Positions 1 to 8,877 of a DNA stretch of 27,930 bases are shown here, piece after piece. The stretch spans positions 1-27,930 of the forward strand of contig CADWAF010004198.1 of NCBI GenBank assembly GCA_902984215.1, in the 5' to 3' direction. The notes under the pieces were generated by a model that was not told where the DNA came from, did not search any database, and saw nothing but the letters and a program-made list of their open reading frames with translations. This DNA is from Willaertia magna (lineage: Eukaryota > Heterolobosea > Eutetramitea > Acrasida > Naegleriidae). Numbering within the stretch: position 1 is the first letter of the stretch; each line of letters opens with the position of its first letter. The position numbers were made by a program, and so were the translations under genes.

Positions 1-972
1 TAAATAATTTAATTTATTTAAATATTTAAAATTTTCGTCATTTATAATATCTCCTTTGAAATATAAATGTTCCAAATTATTTAAATAAATAAAAGATTTT
101 CCATTTAAAGTAGCATTTGAAGATATTATTAAAGTTTTCAATTTTTGTAAATTATTTAGTTCATCATTAATAACAGTTCCATATTCAGCTGTAAACGATA
201 AATATTCTAAGTTTTTTAAATTACATAAAAGTTTACAATCTACAGTAACCAATTTTATTTTTAGAACTTTTAAATTAATTAAATTACGTAAATGATTAAA
301 ATTTAATGTGTTATAATTAGCATTAATTTTTAATACTGTTAAATTTTGTAAATTTTGTAAACAATTTCCTGTAATATTGTTACAATTAACGATGTTTAAC
401 TCATTTAAATTAACTAAATTCATTAAAGTATCATCATTTACGTTGTTGATGCCATTAATTTTTAAATTTTTTAACTGATTTAAAGATTTAAACCATTTAT
501 TTATTTTTTTAATATCTGTATCGTCACAATATTGTAATTTTAAATCTTCTAAATTATTTACAATGATTGTTTCAATCATTGTATAATCATTAATATTATA
601 CATTTGTAAATATTTTAATTTTTTAAATTTATTAATTTGTAAACAAGTATTATTTTCTGTATAGTTTTTTATGGATAAATAACTTAGATTATTAAGTAAA
701 TAATTGGGGATATTATTATTTAAAATAAATAAATGTCTTTTAAATATTTCATTTAAAGCATATACATTTTCTTGTGTCATTAAATTATGTAAATATTTAT
801 TAACTTGGGCTAAACTTAAATAATCTTTATAATTATAAATAAATTTAGATATCTCTGTAATGATATCAAAAGAAAATAATAAATATTTTAATCCCGATTT
901 ATTAGTTTCTTTTAAAAAATGTTTAGTGTTTGTTTTATCTTCTTTCTCTTCTCTAATTTTTCTTTTAGCCAT
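1..972 (-). CDS. F-box/leucine-rich-repeat protein, 3' end outside the window
   Basis: An open frame of 324 codons runs from an ATG at 970-972 to the left edge with no stop, so the C-terminus is missing. After a basic start (MAKRKIREEK) residues about 30-65 look like an F-box helix set: a run ending FDIITEISKFIYNYKDY, then LSLAQVNKYLHNL. From about residue 95 onward there are repeated units of the LxxLxxLxIxx type (for example NLEDLKLQYCDD, NLNELNIVNCNN, NLTVLKINAN, NLEYLSFTAE), spaced about 22-25 residues, which is the leucine-rich-repeat pattern. By family knowledge, such proteins are substrate receptors of SCF ubiquitin ligases: the F-box binds Skp1 and the LRR arc binds the target. The F-box is weak, so it could be a plain LRR protein. 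The repeated Leu-Gln-Asn codons give many near-identical short DNA words. Confidence 0.7.
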   Translation of the reverse strand, partial: MAKRKIREEKEDKTNTKHFLKETNKSGLKYLLFSFDIITEISKFIYNYKDYLSLAQVNKYLHNLMTQENVYALNEIFKRHLFILNNNIPNYLLNNLSYLSIKNYTENNTCLQINKFKKLKYLQMYNINDYTMIETIIVNNLEDLKLQYCDDTDIKKINKWFKSLNQLKNLKINGINNVNDDTLMNLVNLNELNIVNCNNITGNCLQNLQNLTVLKINANYNTLNFNHLRNLINLKVLKIKLVTVDCKLLCNLKNLEYLSFTAEYGTVINDELNNLQKLKTLIISSNATLNGKSFIYLNNLEHLYFKGDIINDENFKYLNKLNYL

Positions 973-1275
973 TTTTTTTACTATAAATTGAAGAAACTTA
1001 TAATAAATATTTAATTATTAATCACTTAAAATAATTGAGATAATAATTAAATATAAGTAATTTTAAAAAGTAGAATAAATAAATAGTTTGTAGGTCTTTA
1101 TATACTATATCTTAACAATATTAATATGGTAATAATGATGTAATTGTTTATACAAATTCTATGGTAATTAATAAAACATTATTAATTTACTACCACCTTA
1201 AATAATTTAATTCGTATGTCAGTGGTTCGAGCCCATTTGGAAGAGAAATTGATTTTAAATTTATTGTTTATTCCT
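973..1275. other. Intergenic spacer, F-box/LRR start to COQ7 stop
   Basis: These 303 AT-rich bases lie upstream of the F-box/LRR gene and downstream of COQ7, both on the minus strand. The spacer must hold the F-box/LRR promoter and the COQ7 3' end. The only structured element I see is the tRNA T-arm-like hairpin at 1221-1237, listed separately. No other gene or clear core promoter is visible. Confidence 0.5.
1221..1245 (+). other. tRNA T-arm-like hairpin with an RNA polymerase III B-box match
   Basis: AGTGG and CCATT (1221-1225 and 1233-1237) form a 5-bp stem with one G-U pair around the 7-nt loop TTCGAGC. The 11-mer GGTTCGAGCCC at 1224-1234 fits the B-box consensus GGTTCGANNCC. The preceding ATGTC resembles a tRNA variable loop, and TGGAAGA plus G follow where an acceptor 3' strand and discriminator would sit. 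No matching TCTTCCA 5' strand, D-arm or anticodon stem is found in the 250 bases upstream. It therefore looks like a tRNA relic or an isolated TFIIIC site rather than a working tRNA gene. Confidence 0.4.
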
Positions 1276-2064
1276 TTAAAATCTCTTTGTAAGGAAAATA
1301 ACCAAAGAACAACCTTTTGCAATTGTTTGATAAACAACATTATATAATAATGAATTTCTGTCCAAATTAGCATCTCTTGCGATATCATGATGGTGTAACT
1401 CTTCGTCTCTATATTGCTTAATAACATCTCTTAATTCTTTTTCTTTTATTTCTTGTTTTTGATGTTGTGAAGTGAAGAAATATTCAGTATCTGTTTCTAT
1501 TGTTGAATTATTTGTATCTGATAATTTGGTTGAAGTTGTAGGTTGTTCTTCTTTATGTTCTACGTTTTCTTTTTCATTGTTTGACATTTCATAAATATCT
1601 CTTAATTGTTCATTGTAATGATCAAAAATAGTTGTTTCAATTGCTTCATGTGCTGTCATTGCGTAATTTCTACCTAACAATGCACTGCCAATCCCTAAAA
1701 GATAACCTGCAGGTTGCCATAAAGTACGAAATATTGTTGGTCTCACTCTTCTGTCATTTATCATCTTATCAAAAGTTGCAAAATGATCCACTTCTTGTGA
1801 GAGGATTTCATTTACAATTGGGTCCTCTCCTAAAACTAACTTTTGAGCTTTACAAATTGTGACTGCACCTAATTCTCCAGCATGATCTACGCGAACCATA
1901 CTTGCAATTTTGGACTCGGCAGCTAATTCTTCAGGTTCTTTCCAAATTGCTCCACTTCTGTCTATTGTGTTATTAAATAAAGATGAATGATAACAAAAGA
2001 CGGAAGGTTTTTGTTCAAAGAATTTAAATGTTGAACGAAGTGGAAGTCTAGTTAACTTTCTCAT
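1276..2064 (-). CDS. COQ7: 5-demethoxyubiquinone hydroxylase (COQ7/CLK-1), mitochondrial
   Basis: COQ7 hydroxylates demethoxyubiquinone in the penultimate step of ubiquinone synthesis, at the matrix face of the mitochondrial inner membrane. The di-iron ligand motifs are in order: VDHAGELGA (Glu64), SQEVDHF (Glu91, His94), AHEAIETT (Glu140/Glu143) and DEELHHHDIA (Glu221/222, His225). The DRR, WQPAGYLLG and LLG segments also match the family, and the end (GCSLVIFLTKRF) matches the usual C-terminal helix. The first 30 residues are basic and hydroxylated with no acids (MRKLTRLPLRSTFKFF), as in a mitochondrial presequence. The protein has 262 residues, longer than the usual ~180-220, because about 45 charged, Thr/Ser-rich residues (about 160-205) are inserted between the third and fourth ligand motifs. 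I see no intron. The start is the first ATG in frame, consistent with the presequence. Confidence 0.95.
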   Translation of the reverse strand: MRKLTRLPLRSTFKFFEQKPSVFCYHSSLFNNTIDRSGAIWKEPEELAAESKIASMVRVDHAGELGAVTICKAQKLVLGEDPIVNEILSQEVDHFATFDKMINDRRVRPTIFRTLWQPAGYLLGIGSALLGRNYAMTAHEAIETTIFDHYNEQLRDIYEMSNNEKENVEHKEEQPTTSTKLSDTNNSTIETDTEYFFTSQHQKQEIKEKELRDVIKQYRDEELHHHDIARDANLDRNSLLYNVVYQTIAKGCSLVIFLTKRF

Positions 2065-2154
2065 TTTTTTTCATAATTTACCTCTTATAGATTTACTACG
2101 GAAATGCATAGAGTTTTATTAATACATCTATTGTACACTAATTGATTAAGGTGA

Positions 2155-2736
2155 TTAAAGAAGAGAGCACTTCTTCTTATTACCGGAGGATTTCTTTCCC
2201 TCAGTCTTTTGTTTCTTTGCTTTTTTGTCTTGAAGGAAGGTGTTAGTTATTTGAACTAACTCTCTAAAGCATTCCTTAACATTACTGCCTGTTTTTGCTG
2301 AGGCTTCGAAGAAAGGAATTTTGAGGTTCTCTGCAAAAGATTGACCTTGAGAAGTAGGTACTGTTCTTTCACTTTCCAAATCACTCTTGTTTCCTACTAA
2401 TACAAATGGAATGTTCTCTCTTTCCTTAACCCTTGTAATTTGAGAAATGAACCTTTCTACTTCTTCAAAGCTAAGGGAATCTACAATACTGTAGACTAAA
2501 AGGAAACCATCTCTATTTCTCATATAATTGTCTCTTAAGGCAGAGAATTCTTCTTGCCCTGCAGTATCTAGGATATCAATGAAGAAGGTTTCATTATTAA
2601 TGGTATCTTCCTTTCTATAACTATCTTCAATAGTTGGGTCGTAATAGCTTAAAAATTCACCTTGTAAATATTGAATTGAAAGAGCACTTTTACCAACACC
2701 ACCAATGCCGACTACTGCCAATTTCACCTCAGTCAT
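2155..2736 (-). CDS. Ras-family small GTPase
   Basis: This 193-residue protein has the complete Ras G-domain: P-loop GIGGVGKSAL, switch I YDPTIEDSY, switch II DTAGQEEF (with the catalytic Gln), NKSD and EASAKT for guanine specificity. The effector sequence places it in the Ras/Rap group rather than Rab or Rho. The tail is polybasic and ends CSLL, a CaaX box whose terminal Leu predicts geranylgeranylation and plasma-membrane attachment. The P-loop glycines equivalent to Gly12 and Gly13 of human Ras are present, so it is a normal switch; Ile replaces Ala at position 11. It is intronless, with the start at the first ATG directly before the TEVKLAVVG strand. It lies 90 bp from COQ7 and 116 bp from the coiled-coil gene; neither neighbour suggests a specific pathway. 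Confidence 0.95.
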   Translation of the reverse strand: MTEVKLAVVGIGGVGKSALSIQYLQGEFLSYYDPTIEDSYRKEDTINNETFFIDILDTAGQEEFSALRDNYMRNRDGFLLVYSIVDSLSFEEVERFISQITRVKERENIPFVLVGNKSDLESERTVPTSQGQSFAENLKIPFFEASAKTGSNVKECFRELVQITNTFLQDKKAKKQKTEGKKSSGNKKKCSLL

Positions 2737-2852
2737 TTTTTTCTGTAAATTCTACAATACTGAAGTTTTCATTGTAGTGGATACCTTACCCAACGACTGT
2801 AAAAGAACGTATTTTTAATGACATTCCATTGATTAATGTACATTGTTCTTAT

Positions 2853-5691
2853 TTACAACTCTAGTTTAAATTTAATATCGGATGGTGACATTATTTTAAC
2901 TTTCTTCATGCGCTCTTTGACAGTTTCTACTAATTTTCTTTCGTCTTCTGAAATTGAGGCAGATTTAGTTGGGTGATCTATTGGAATATAATTTACACCT
3001 AGTTGAAGATCATTTTCGCTTAATGAGGTATTTTGTTTTTCAATTCGTTGCAATGTTTCCTGAACAAGTGCCTTAATAGCTTTTGTCCTTTGCACATTTT
3101 GCATGGTTGTTTTGAGTCTAGCCTCAAGTCTTGTTACATCCAATTTCTTTTTAAATACAAGAGTTCTATCCAAAAGTTCTTTTCTTTTAATGTCAAGTTT
3201 TTTAATTTGTCTATCCACAGATTTCTGATATTTTGAAATATCGCTTTCTTGATATTTAATCATTAATGCTTCATGATTTTCTCTAAGTCGATTTTTCAAC
3301 AATTCAACTAGCTTTAAATCATAATAATCAAATAAAATATCTAGTTTAGACAATACATCTAGTTCAGAAAATGAATCGACACCGATATTTAAGTTTAGGT
3401 ATAGATTTTCTATTAACTTTTTTATAACTTCGTCAATATCTGGTAAAGATTTTTCTGTTATATTAAGTGGTGATTTTGTCTCTGTCATATCCTCTTCTTT
3501 TGGTTCTTCATCATTGCTTCCAACACTATATTTATCATCGTCATCATCAATGTTCTTTGGTTCCTCAATCTCAAAAGTTGTTTCTACTATACTTTCTTGA
3601 TATAGGCTTATCATAATTTTCAACAACCTGTTTAATCTATGCTCCTTAAATACCTGTCTATTGTCTTTAAGATCCATGGGATTACCATATTTTCTTCTCA
3701 CAAATACTATCTCTTTTGAATCATTATTTGTTTGCATTATAGAAGAACGTACTGATTCACTCCATAACGTATCTATTATATTTTCGGTTTTCGAACTGGA
3801 CTTTTGGTTGTAATTAAATAATCCAACTGATTTTGTTAAATTATTTGTTTTTTCAGCTGAAACCTTTTTCCATTCTTCCATCAATTTCACAGCTTGTTCT
3901 TTGTAAACAGATGCTATCATATTTTCAGTTTGAATATCTTCCTTAAATGCATTCAAAAAAGAGACGCTGTCAATATTTTCTTCTATACCAGTACTTAAAC
4001 TATCAGAGTATTTCTCTAAATCAAATTTTATACTGTTAAGCAATTCCATCTCTTGTCCACAGTAGCTCGAAATTGTTTCTTTTTCCGTATTAAATATTTC
4101 CAAAGTACGCCTCAGTAACGTTTCTAGATCTTCATATAACACTACCTCTGCATACTTTCTATTTGTTTCAGAAAACCATTTGTTTGCAAAATCCTTTCTA
4201 AAATCAATATAATTCTCTTTATCCTGTTTTAGTCGTTCAATTGTTTTTTGTAAGTTAATTATTACTGTATCCCTAGAGTTTAATTTATACAATAAATCGT
4301 CATATTTAGAAATCCAATCCTTAGCTTTTCTTTCAAAACCCTCAGTTTCTTTATTTTTGTCCTCAGAAATATCCTGCAAAGATTTAATTTCCTCTTTCAA
4401 TGTTGATTCTACCTCTCTTTTCATTATAATCATACTGCATGCCAGTTGTTCTTTAAGTAATCCATTCTCTTTCGTTTTGATATCCATACCTGAAAGTGCT
4501 AACTCTCCAATATCTTCAAATTCCTCCTCTTTTTCTTTAATTTCTTTGAGCTCGTTTTGTAATCTTTCACAATTTTGCCTTAGTGTTTCAACTTTTGTTT
4601 TATCTTCACGAACAGACCCTAATAATACTTGTTTTTCTTTTGAGTGATTAGTTTCATTCTCTCTTCTTTTATTCTCTAAATTATAAATTTCAACTCGTAT
4701 TTTGTCCATTTCTGCGTCTGCAACTCCAATATCAGTCTCATAAGGCTCCTCCTCTATCTCAAGAATTTCACTTAATTCTTCTTGAGGTATCGCTAAAACT
4801 TCTTTTGCATAAGTCATTTTCTTTTTCTTTTGTGAGTGATCTTCTACTACCTTTTTCTCAAAATGTTCAGCAATTTCTCGTTTTCTTTCATCTAATGCCT
4901 TAGAAATACTTGCTTCCGCAATAATTTTACTTTCTTCATAAGCTTTTATTACATTATTCTTTCTTGCCTCTATCAATGGAGAAAAATGATTTGTCAGTAT
5001 TTTGTCCATTTCATTTCTCTCTTCTTCTTTGGTGACTTTTGTAAACTCTTCAAATGATTGAACGAATGTATTGTTAACTAGGTATCCATATTCATTCAAT
5101 TTCTCTTTAATTAAATGTTGTTGTTTTTGTTTTGCAATTGATTTCACTTCATCATAAGACAAAACTTTCCTAGGAATAGAGTGTATTTCAAGTGCAATAT
5201 TATTAATTTGCTCTTTTACCTCTATTTCTGTGAGTTTCTTTATTAGATCTACCTTTGCTTGGAAAACATTCCCAGCGTTTTTCTGTAATAACTTTAATTT
5301 CTTTTTAGCTTCATACTCTCTTTGCAGTTCTATTCTATTTAGTATGTTAAACTTTTCCTTTACTTTTTCTTCGATTTGTTTTTTAGAATGTGCCTTTTCC
5401 TATTCACACAGACAACAAGTTAATAAATTTTATCGGAATTGTGTTTCAACCTACCAGTTCTATTTTTTTATCTACCACTTGGTTCAGTCTTTTTCTCTTC
5501 TTGTCTTCAGTCTTTTGTAATAAGGAGCGAGCTTCCTCAATCTTTTTTCTTTCTTCCTCTAATTTATCTGCACTTTTAGATGAGATACTATCCTCTCTCT
5601 TCTTCAAACAAGCAAATCTAAAACCGTTTAACCCTACCCCAGTCCTAGATTGAAATGAATTATCATTTACGGGTCTAACTGTAGATTGCAT
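2853..5691 (-). CDS. Long coiled-coil protein, two exons, function unknown
   Basis: Exon 1 is 5455-5691 and exon 2 is 2853-5399, with a 55-nt intron 5400-5454 (donor GTAGGT, acceptor AATAG, phase 0). Without splicing, exon 1 stops two codons into the intron. Joined, the gene encodes 927 residues. The N-terminal ~35 residues are not coiled (TGVGLNGFRFACLKKRED is a possible conserved motif). Long Glu/Lys heptad stretches follow at about 45-230, 300-480 and 790-890. An acidic segment sits near the middle to C-terminal third (IDDDDDKYSVGSNDEE), and a compact region around YGNPMDLKDNRQVFKEHR may be a small fold. There are no motor, kinase or membrane segments. Cytoskeletal, axonemal or centriolar roles are common for such proteins in flagellate-forming protists, but I do not recognise the family. 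The gene is divergent from the C1D gene across 324 bp. Confidence 0.8.
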
Positions 5692-6015
5692 TTTTTTGGA
5701 GGTAAAATTCTTAATGGCAAGTTTTTAAGGTTGCATCTAGCTTGCTCATTTGTGTAAGAAATTATTTTGTTAAATGTTTTTAGTTTATACATTGGCGATT
5801 TGGTAATTACAACAATAACAAAGGCAACTATAAATTAGTCAAAGCAAATAAGTATATTATCTTCGCATTAATTGTTGTTGATAGTAAATGATGTAAAGGC
5901 CCTAAAAACACTTCAACAAATTTTATACAATTGCCTTCCTCAAAAGTGAACATTGAAAAAAAAATAAACACAAATAATAATTCATTAATAAATAATAACA
6001 AATAATAAATAGAAA
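5692..6015. promoter_or_regulatory. Divergent promoter region between the coiled-coil and C1D genes
   Basis: These 324 bases separate two divergent starts (5691 on the minus strand, 6016 on the plus), so both promoters should lie here. The right side carries an A9 run (5958-5966) followed by AT-rich sequence with several AATAAT words up to the C1D start. I see no clear TATA box, tRNA or further ORF with coding character. Confidence 0.4.
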
Positions 6016-6611
6016 ATGGAACAAGAATTACCAATGGAAATGGAAAATACTTTAATACAATTTCAAAATAAATTACAACATTTGCAACAATTAATTAAAC
6101 CATTAATGGATCTACCTTTAACTGCAAAAACATCAAAGTTAGATGCAGAATCAAGAGCTAAAGTTAATTTATGTTGTGCGTATACAGTAAATACTTTATT
6201 TTATAGTAAGTTATTCTATTCCGATAGTTTTTAATTATTTTCATCATACAAAAATATTACAATAAACTTTAACATTCGGAATTGATAGTGTATTTAAAAA
6301 CACAAGGTATAAACCCAGAAGATCATCCAATTAAAGAAGAAATTGCACGTATACAAATGTATTTTAATAAACTGAAAGGTGTAAAAAAATCGGAAAATCA
6401 AAAAACTACAACAGAACAGCAACCTCCTACTATCATCATCACTAATCCATCAAATAATAATAATAATACTATTGAGGAAGATAACTCTAATGTAATGCAA
6501 GAAACACCAATTAAAAAAGTGAAGGAAGTGATACAATCCCCAAAAAATAATTCAAATAAAAAACGTAAAACCAAACCGGTTGACATGAAAAAAAAGAAAA
6601 AGAAGCAATAA
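6016..6611 (+). CDS. C1D: C1D/Rrp47 (Lrp1) family nuclear exosome cofactor, two exons
   Basis: Exon 1 is 6016-6205 and exon 2 is 6289-6611, with an 83-nt intron (GTAAGT donor, GATAG acceptor) splitting a Met codon; the product has 170 residues. The joined stretch TVNTLFYMYLKTQGINPEDH, followed by HPIKEEIARIQMYFNKLK, is the hallmark of the Sas10/Utp3/C1D family, and C1D/Rrp47 itself has just this helical domain plus a basic tail. In yeast and human, this protein binds the exosome nuclease Rrp6 and RNA, and helps in 3' processing of rRNA, snoRNA and snRNA. The C-terminus is Asn/Thr-rich and then strongly basic (KKRKTK, KKKKKKQ), which suits RNA binding and nuclear import. The intron is essential: unspliced reading stops within ten codons. 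Small size and lack of extra domains favour C1D over Utp3 or Lcp5. Confidence 0.88.
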
Positions 6612-6725
6612 GAAAAAATTTATTTACAAAAAATTTAATGTTTATTTTTTTGCCTTATTTATTCTCATTTGTTTATTGAGATAGAAATATTTTGACTTTT
6701 GGCATGTCACAATTTGTTTTCTTTT

Positions 6726-8765
6726 TTATTTTTGTTGGGGAACTGCAAGTGAATTGCTTGAATTCTCCTTTTCGTCTTTTCTTTTGAATGGTGGAATAAC
6801 GAAGGGAGAAGCACTAACATTTTTGTTGTTTAGAGTTTTTAATTTGATAAAACTCTTGTACCTTCTAAGTTTGCCATTAACCTTATCTCTTACTTTTCTT
6901 TGAATAGATGTTGGAGGAAGATTAGCCTTTTGCAATTGTTCTCTAATTAATTCTTTTAATTTGTCCCATTCAATATTTTCCTCTCCTTTTGTTTCTTCCT
7001 TTTTGTCTTCCCTTAGAAGAATAATATCTTTTTTCTCATTGCACCTGAAACTTTCAATGTAAGGAGTACTTTTAGCTTTTTTCAGAATCTTTCGGGGTGT
7101 CTGAATAGTTTCTTTTGCTTTGATTTTACTAGGAATAGGCAAAACAGATTTGGAGCTTCTTTGTTTCTTAACAATGCCCTTGAATTTTACTACAGCCTTT
7201 AAAGAGACCGATTGAGTTGACAGAGTTCTTTTCTCTGCTTCCTGTTGCATAATTTTCTTTGCCTCTGGATATTTTCCTAAGACAAGATCGAAATCTTCTT
7301 TGTGTAGAATGTACAATTCACATATTTCCTTAGCTCTAATAGATGCATTTCTCTTTGCATTCATTAGTAAGGCAACCTCCCCAAAAAACTGACCTTCAAC
7401 CAAAGTTGCCACTACCACTCCGTTTCCCAACACAATTTCTACGCTACCTTTACCCAAGAAAAACATTTCTCTTCCAGTTTCTCCAGCTGTTATCACATTA
7501 TATCCTTTTAATACCACAGTATGCTCTAAGAACATGCAAATATCTTGCACGAACATTTCTCCACATTGATTGAACATTGCAACCTTAGACACAATGTCTT
7601 GGTGAAGAAAGAGTGATACTTTTCTTTTTGTTTCAGTCTCTAAATCGTCCAAAATATCCTCCTCTGTCTTTAATTCTCTGTGAGCTCTTCTAATAATATT
7701 TAAAAATTCTCTAGAATCAGATATTAAGGTTTTGTCTACTTTTCTAAATTTTAAATAACCAGTCACATCGTCTACCCTTTGATTAAATTTGTTATTCAGT
7801 TGGTTCATTTGACCAAAAAGATTAGATACTACTCCAACAATACCGGCAACAAACAGTACCCCAAAAGCAGCATTGAGAATAGAGTATAAAGCTCCAATCT
7901 CATCTTGTGGAACGTCTGTTGCAAACCCAACCATGAACACGGTAGCAAAGTAAAAACTACCTAAGTACTGTCTAATTCTCACAGAACCCTCATAATCTCC
8001 AGGCTTTTGAGCAACATTCATAAATACCAAGTACTTTAAATTATCAGTGTTGTCTACCTGAATCAAAATATTTCCATGTTCATGATACAAATTAAACTCT
8101 AAGAAAAACAGGCAAGAAAACCAATGAAGGATAATCATTAAATAAATAGACGACTTTATAATTCTTAATTGAACTGGATTGATACCTGATTTTTGTTCAA
8201 TTGTTGCATAGTAAGTACTAAATCTTAATAAAACAAATGGTATTACTCTAGGAAGTCTTAAATAAGGGTATTGCGTTAAAAACCAGTCAAATATTGTACA
8301 ATAAGTTAGAATATCTACCAGCAAATTTTTCCAATAAGAAAGAAATCGTTTACCTCTAACTTTTTCTGGGTCAGCCCCTCTCATCTTTGGCTCCAGTAAG
8401 TGAGCAAGTATATTAAACCAACCCACAACATCTAGGATTATATTTACAATATTGAAAGGTACACTAATGTAACTTTCAAAACAAATTAAGTAAGGAACTA
8501 AGATAGCATTATAAAGAATAATAAAAGTCATTATAAAATCGAAAACAATCCTTATTTTTCCCTCAGGGTGTATATAATAATTTAAGATATAATTCTTTGC
8601 TTTGGAGAAAAGAGTTTCCGAAGGTTGAGGGTCTTCTGGGTTTTTACTCTCTTTCATTATTACTTTTGTAGGTTCTTTCTCTTTTGAATCTGAAGTTTCA
8701 GTAGAAACACTGAGCAGTGAATTGTAGAGGTTTACCGGCGGTTTTTCTCTTTTGAAAAAAGGCAT
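6726..8765 (-). CDS. Cyclic-nucleotide-binding cation channel (CNG/HCN-like), atypical pore
   Basis: This 679-residue protein has a hydrophobic six-helix core at about 72-318, with S5 carrying the HWFSCLFFL motif typical of CNG/HCN/EAG channels. A C-linker and a cyclic-nucleotide-binding domain follow at about 400-500. The latter has the FFGEVALL phosphate-cassette start and an Arg (near 472, KRNASIRA) that binds the cyclic phosphate, then CELYILHKEDF. The ~180-residue tail is Lys/Ser-rich and probably cytoplasmic and regulatory. Two features are odd. The S4 region (RLPRVIPFVLLRF) has only three Arg, so voltage sensing should be weak. The pore filter reads VGFATDVP instead of a GYG- or GET-type sequence. 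In amoeboid protists, such channels are plausible cAMP/cGMP effectors at the plasma membrane. Intronless; the start is the first in-frame ATG. Confidence 0.88.
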   Translation of the reverse strand: MPFFKREKPPVNLYNSLLSVSTETSDSKEKEPTKVIMKESKNPEDPQPSETLFSKAKNYILNYYIHPEGKIRIVFDFIMTFIILYNAILVPYLICFESYISVPFNIVNIILDVVGWFNILAHLLEPKMRGADPEKVRGKRFLSYWKNLLVDILTYCTIFDWFLTQYPYLRLPRVIPFVLLRFSTYYATIEQKSGINPVQLRIIKSSIYLMIILHWFSCLFFLEFNLYHEHGNILIQVDNTDNLKYLVFMNVAQKPGDYEGSVRIRQYLGSFYFATVFMVGFATDVPQDEIGALYSILNAAFGVLFVAGIVGVVSNLFGQMNQLNNKFNQRVDDVTGYLKFRKVDKTLISDSREFLNIIRRAHRELKTEEDILDDLETETKRKVSLFLHQDIVSKVAMFNQCGEMFVQDICMFLEHTVVLKGYNVITAGETGREMFFLGKGSVEIVLGNGVVVATLVEGQFFGEVALLMNAKRNASIRAKEICELYILHKEDFDLVLGKYPEAKKIMQQEAEKRTLSTQSVSLKAVVKFKGIVKKQRSSKSVLPIPSKIKAKETIQTPRKILKKAKSTPYIESFRCNEKKDIILLREDKKEETKGEENIEWDKLKELIREQLQKANLPPTSIQRKVRDKVNGKLRRYKSFIKLKTLNNKNVSASPFVIPPFKRKDEKENSSNSLAVPQQK

Positions 8766-8877
8766 AATTTTTTAGTGCAAACTTTAAGATGAAACTCAGC
8801 AGGCGAGAAGTAAAAGATCAATGTTTGAGAAATTTTGGTTTTTTATTATTCACAAAGCATTATTACTATAATTACAT

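Noticed and set aside
1140..1245. A full tRNA gene on the plus strand
   Set aside because: The T-arm is convincing, but no complementary 5' acceptor strand, D-arm or U33-containing anticodon loop could be placed, even allowing an intron after position 37.
1182..1427. Minus-strand ORF of 81 codons overlapping the COQ7 3' end
   Set aside because: It overlaps COQ7 in another frame; its C-terminal part is an antisense reading of the tRNA T-arm-like element, a known source of false ORFs.
5230..5653. Plus-strand ORFs opposite the coiled-coil gene intron region
   Set aside because: Phe/Ser-rich translation is the shadow of Glu/Lys codons on the minus strand, and the minus strand reads continuously through a well-formed intron.
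5828..6034. Minus-strand ORF with hydrophobic translation in the divergent promoter
   Set aside because: Hydrophobicity follows from AT-rich sequence; it overlaps the C1D start and has no family likeness.
6398..6586. Minus-strand ORF opposite C1D exon 2
   Set aside because: Shadow of the Asn/Lys/Thr-rich C1D tail.
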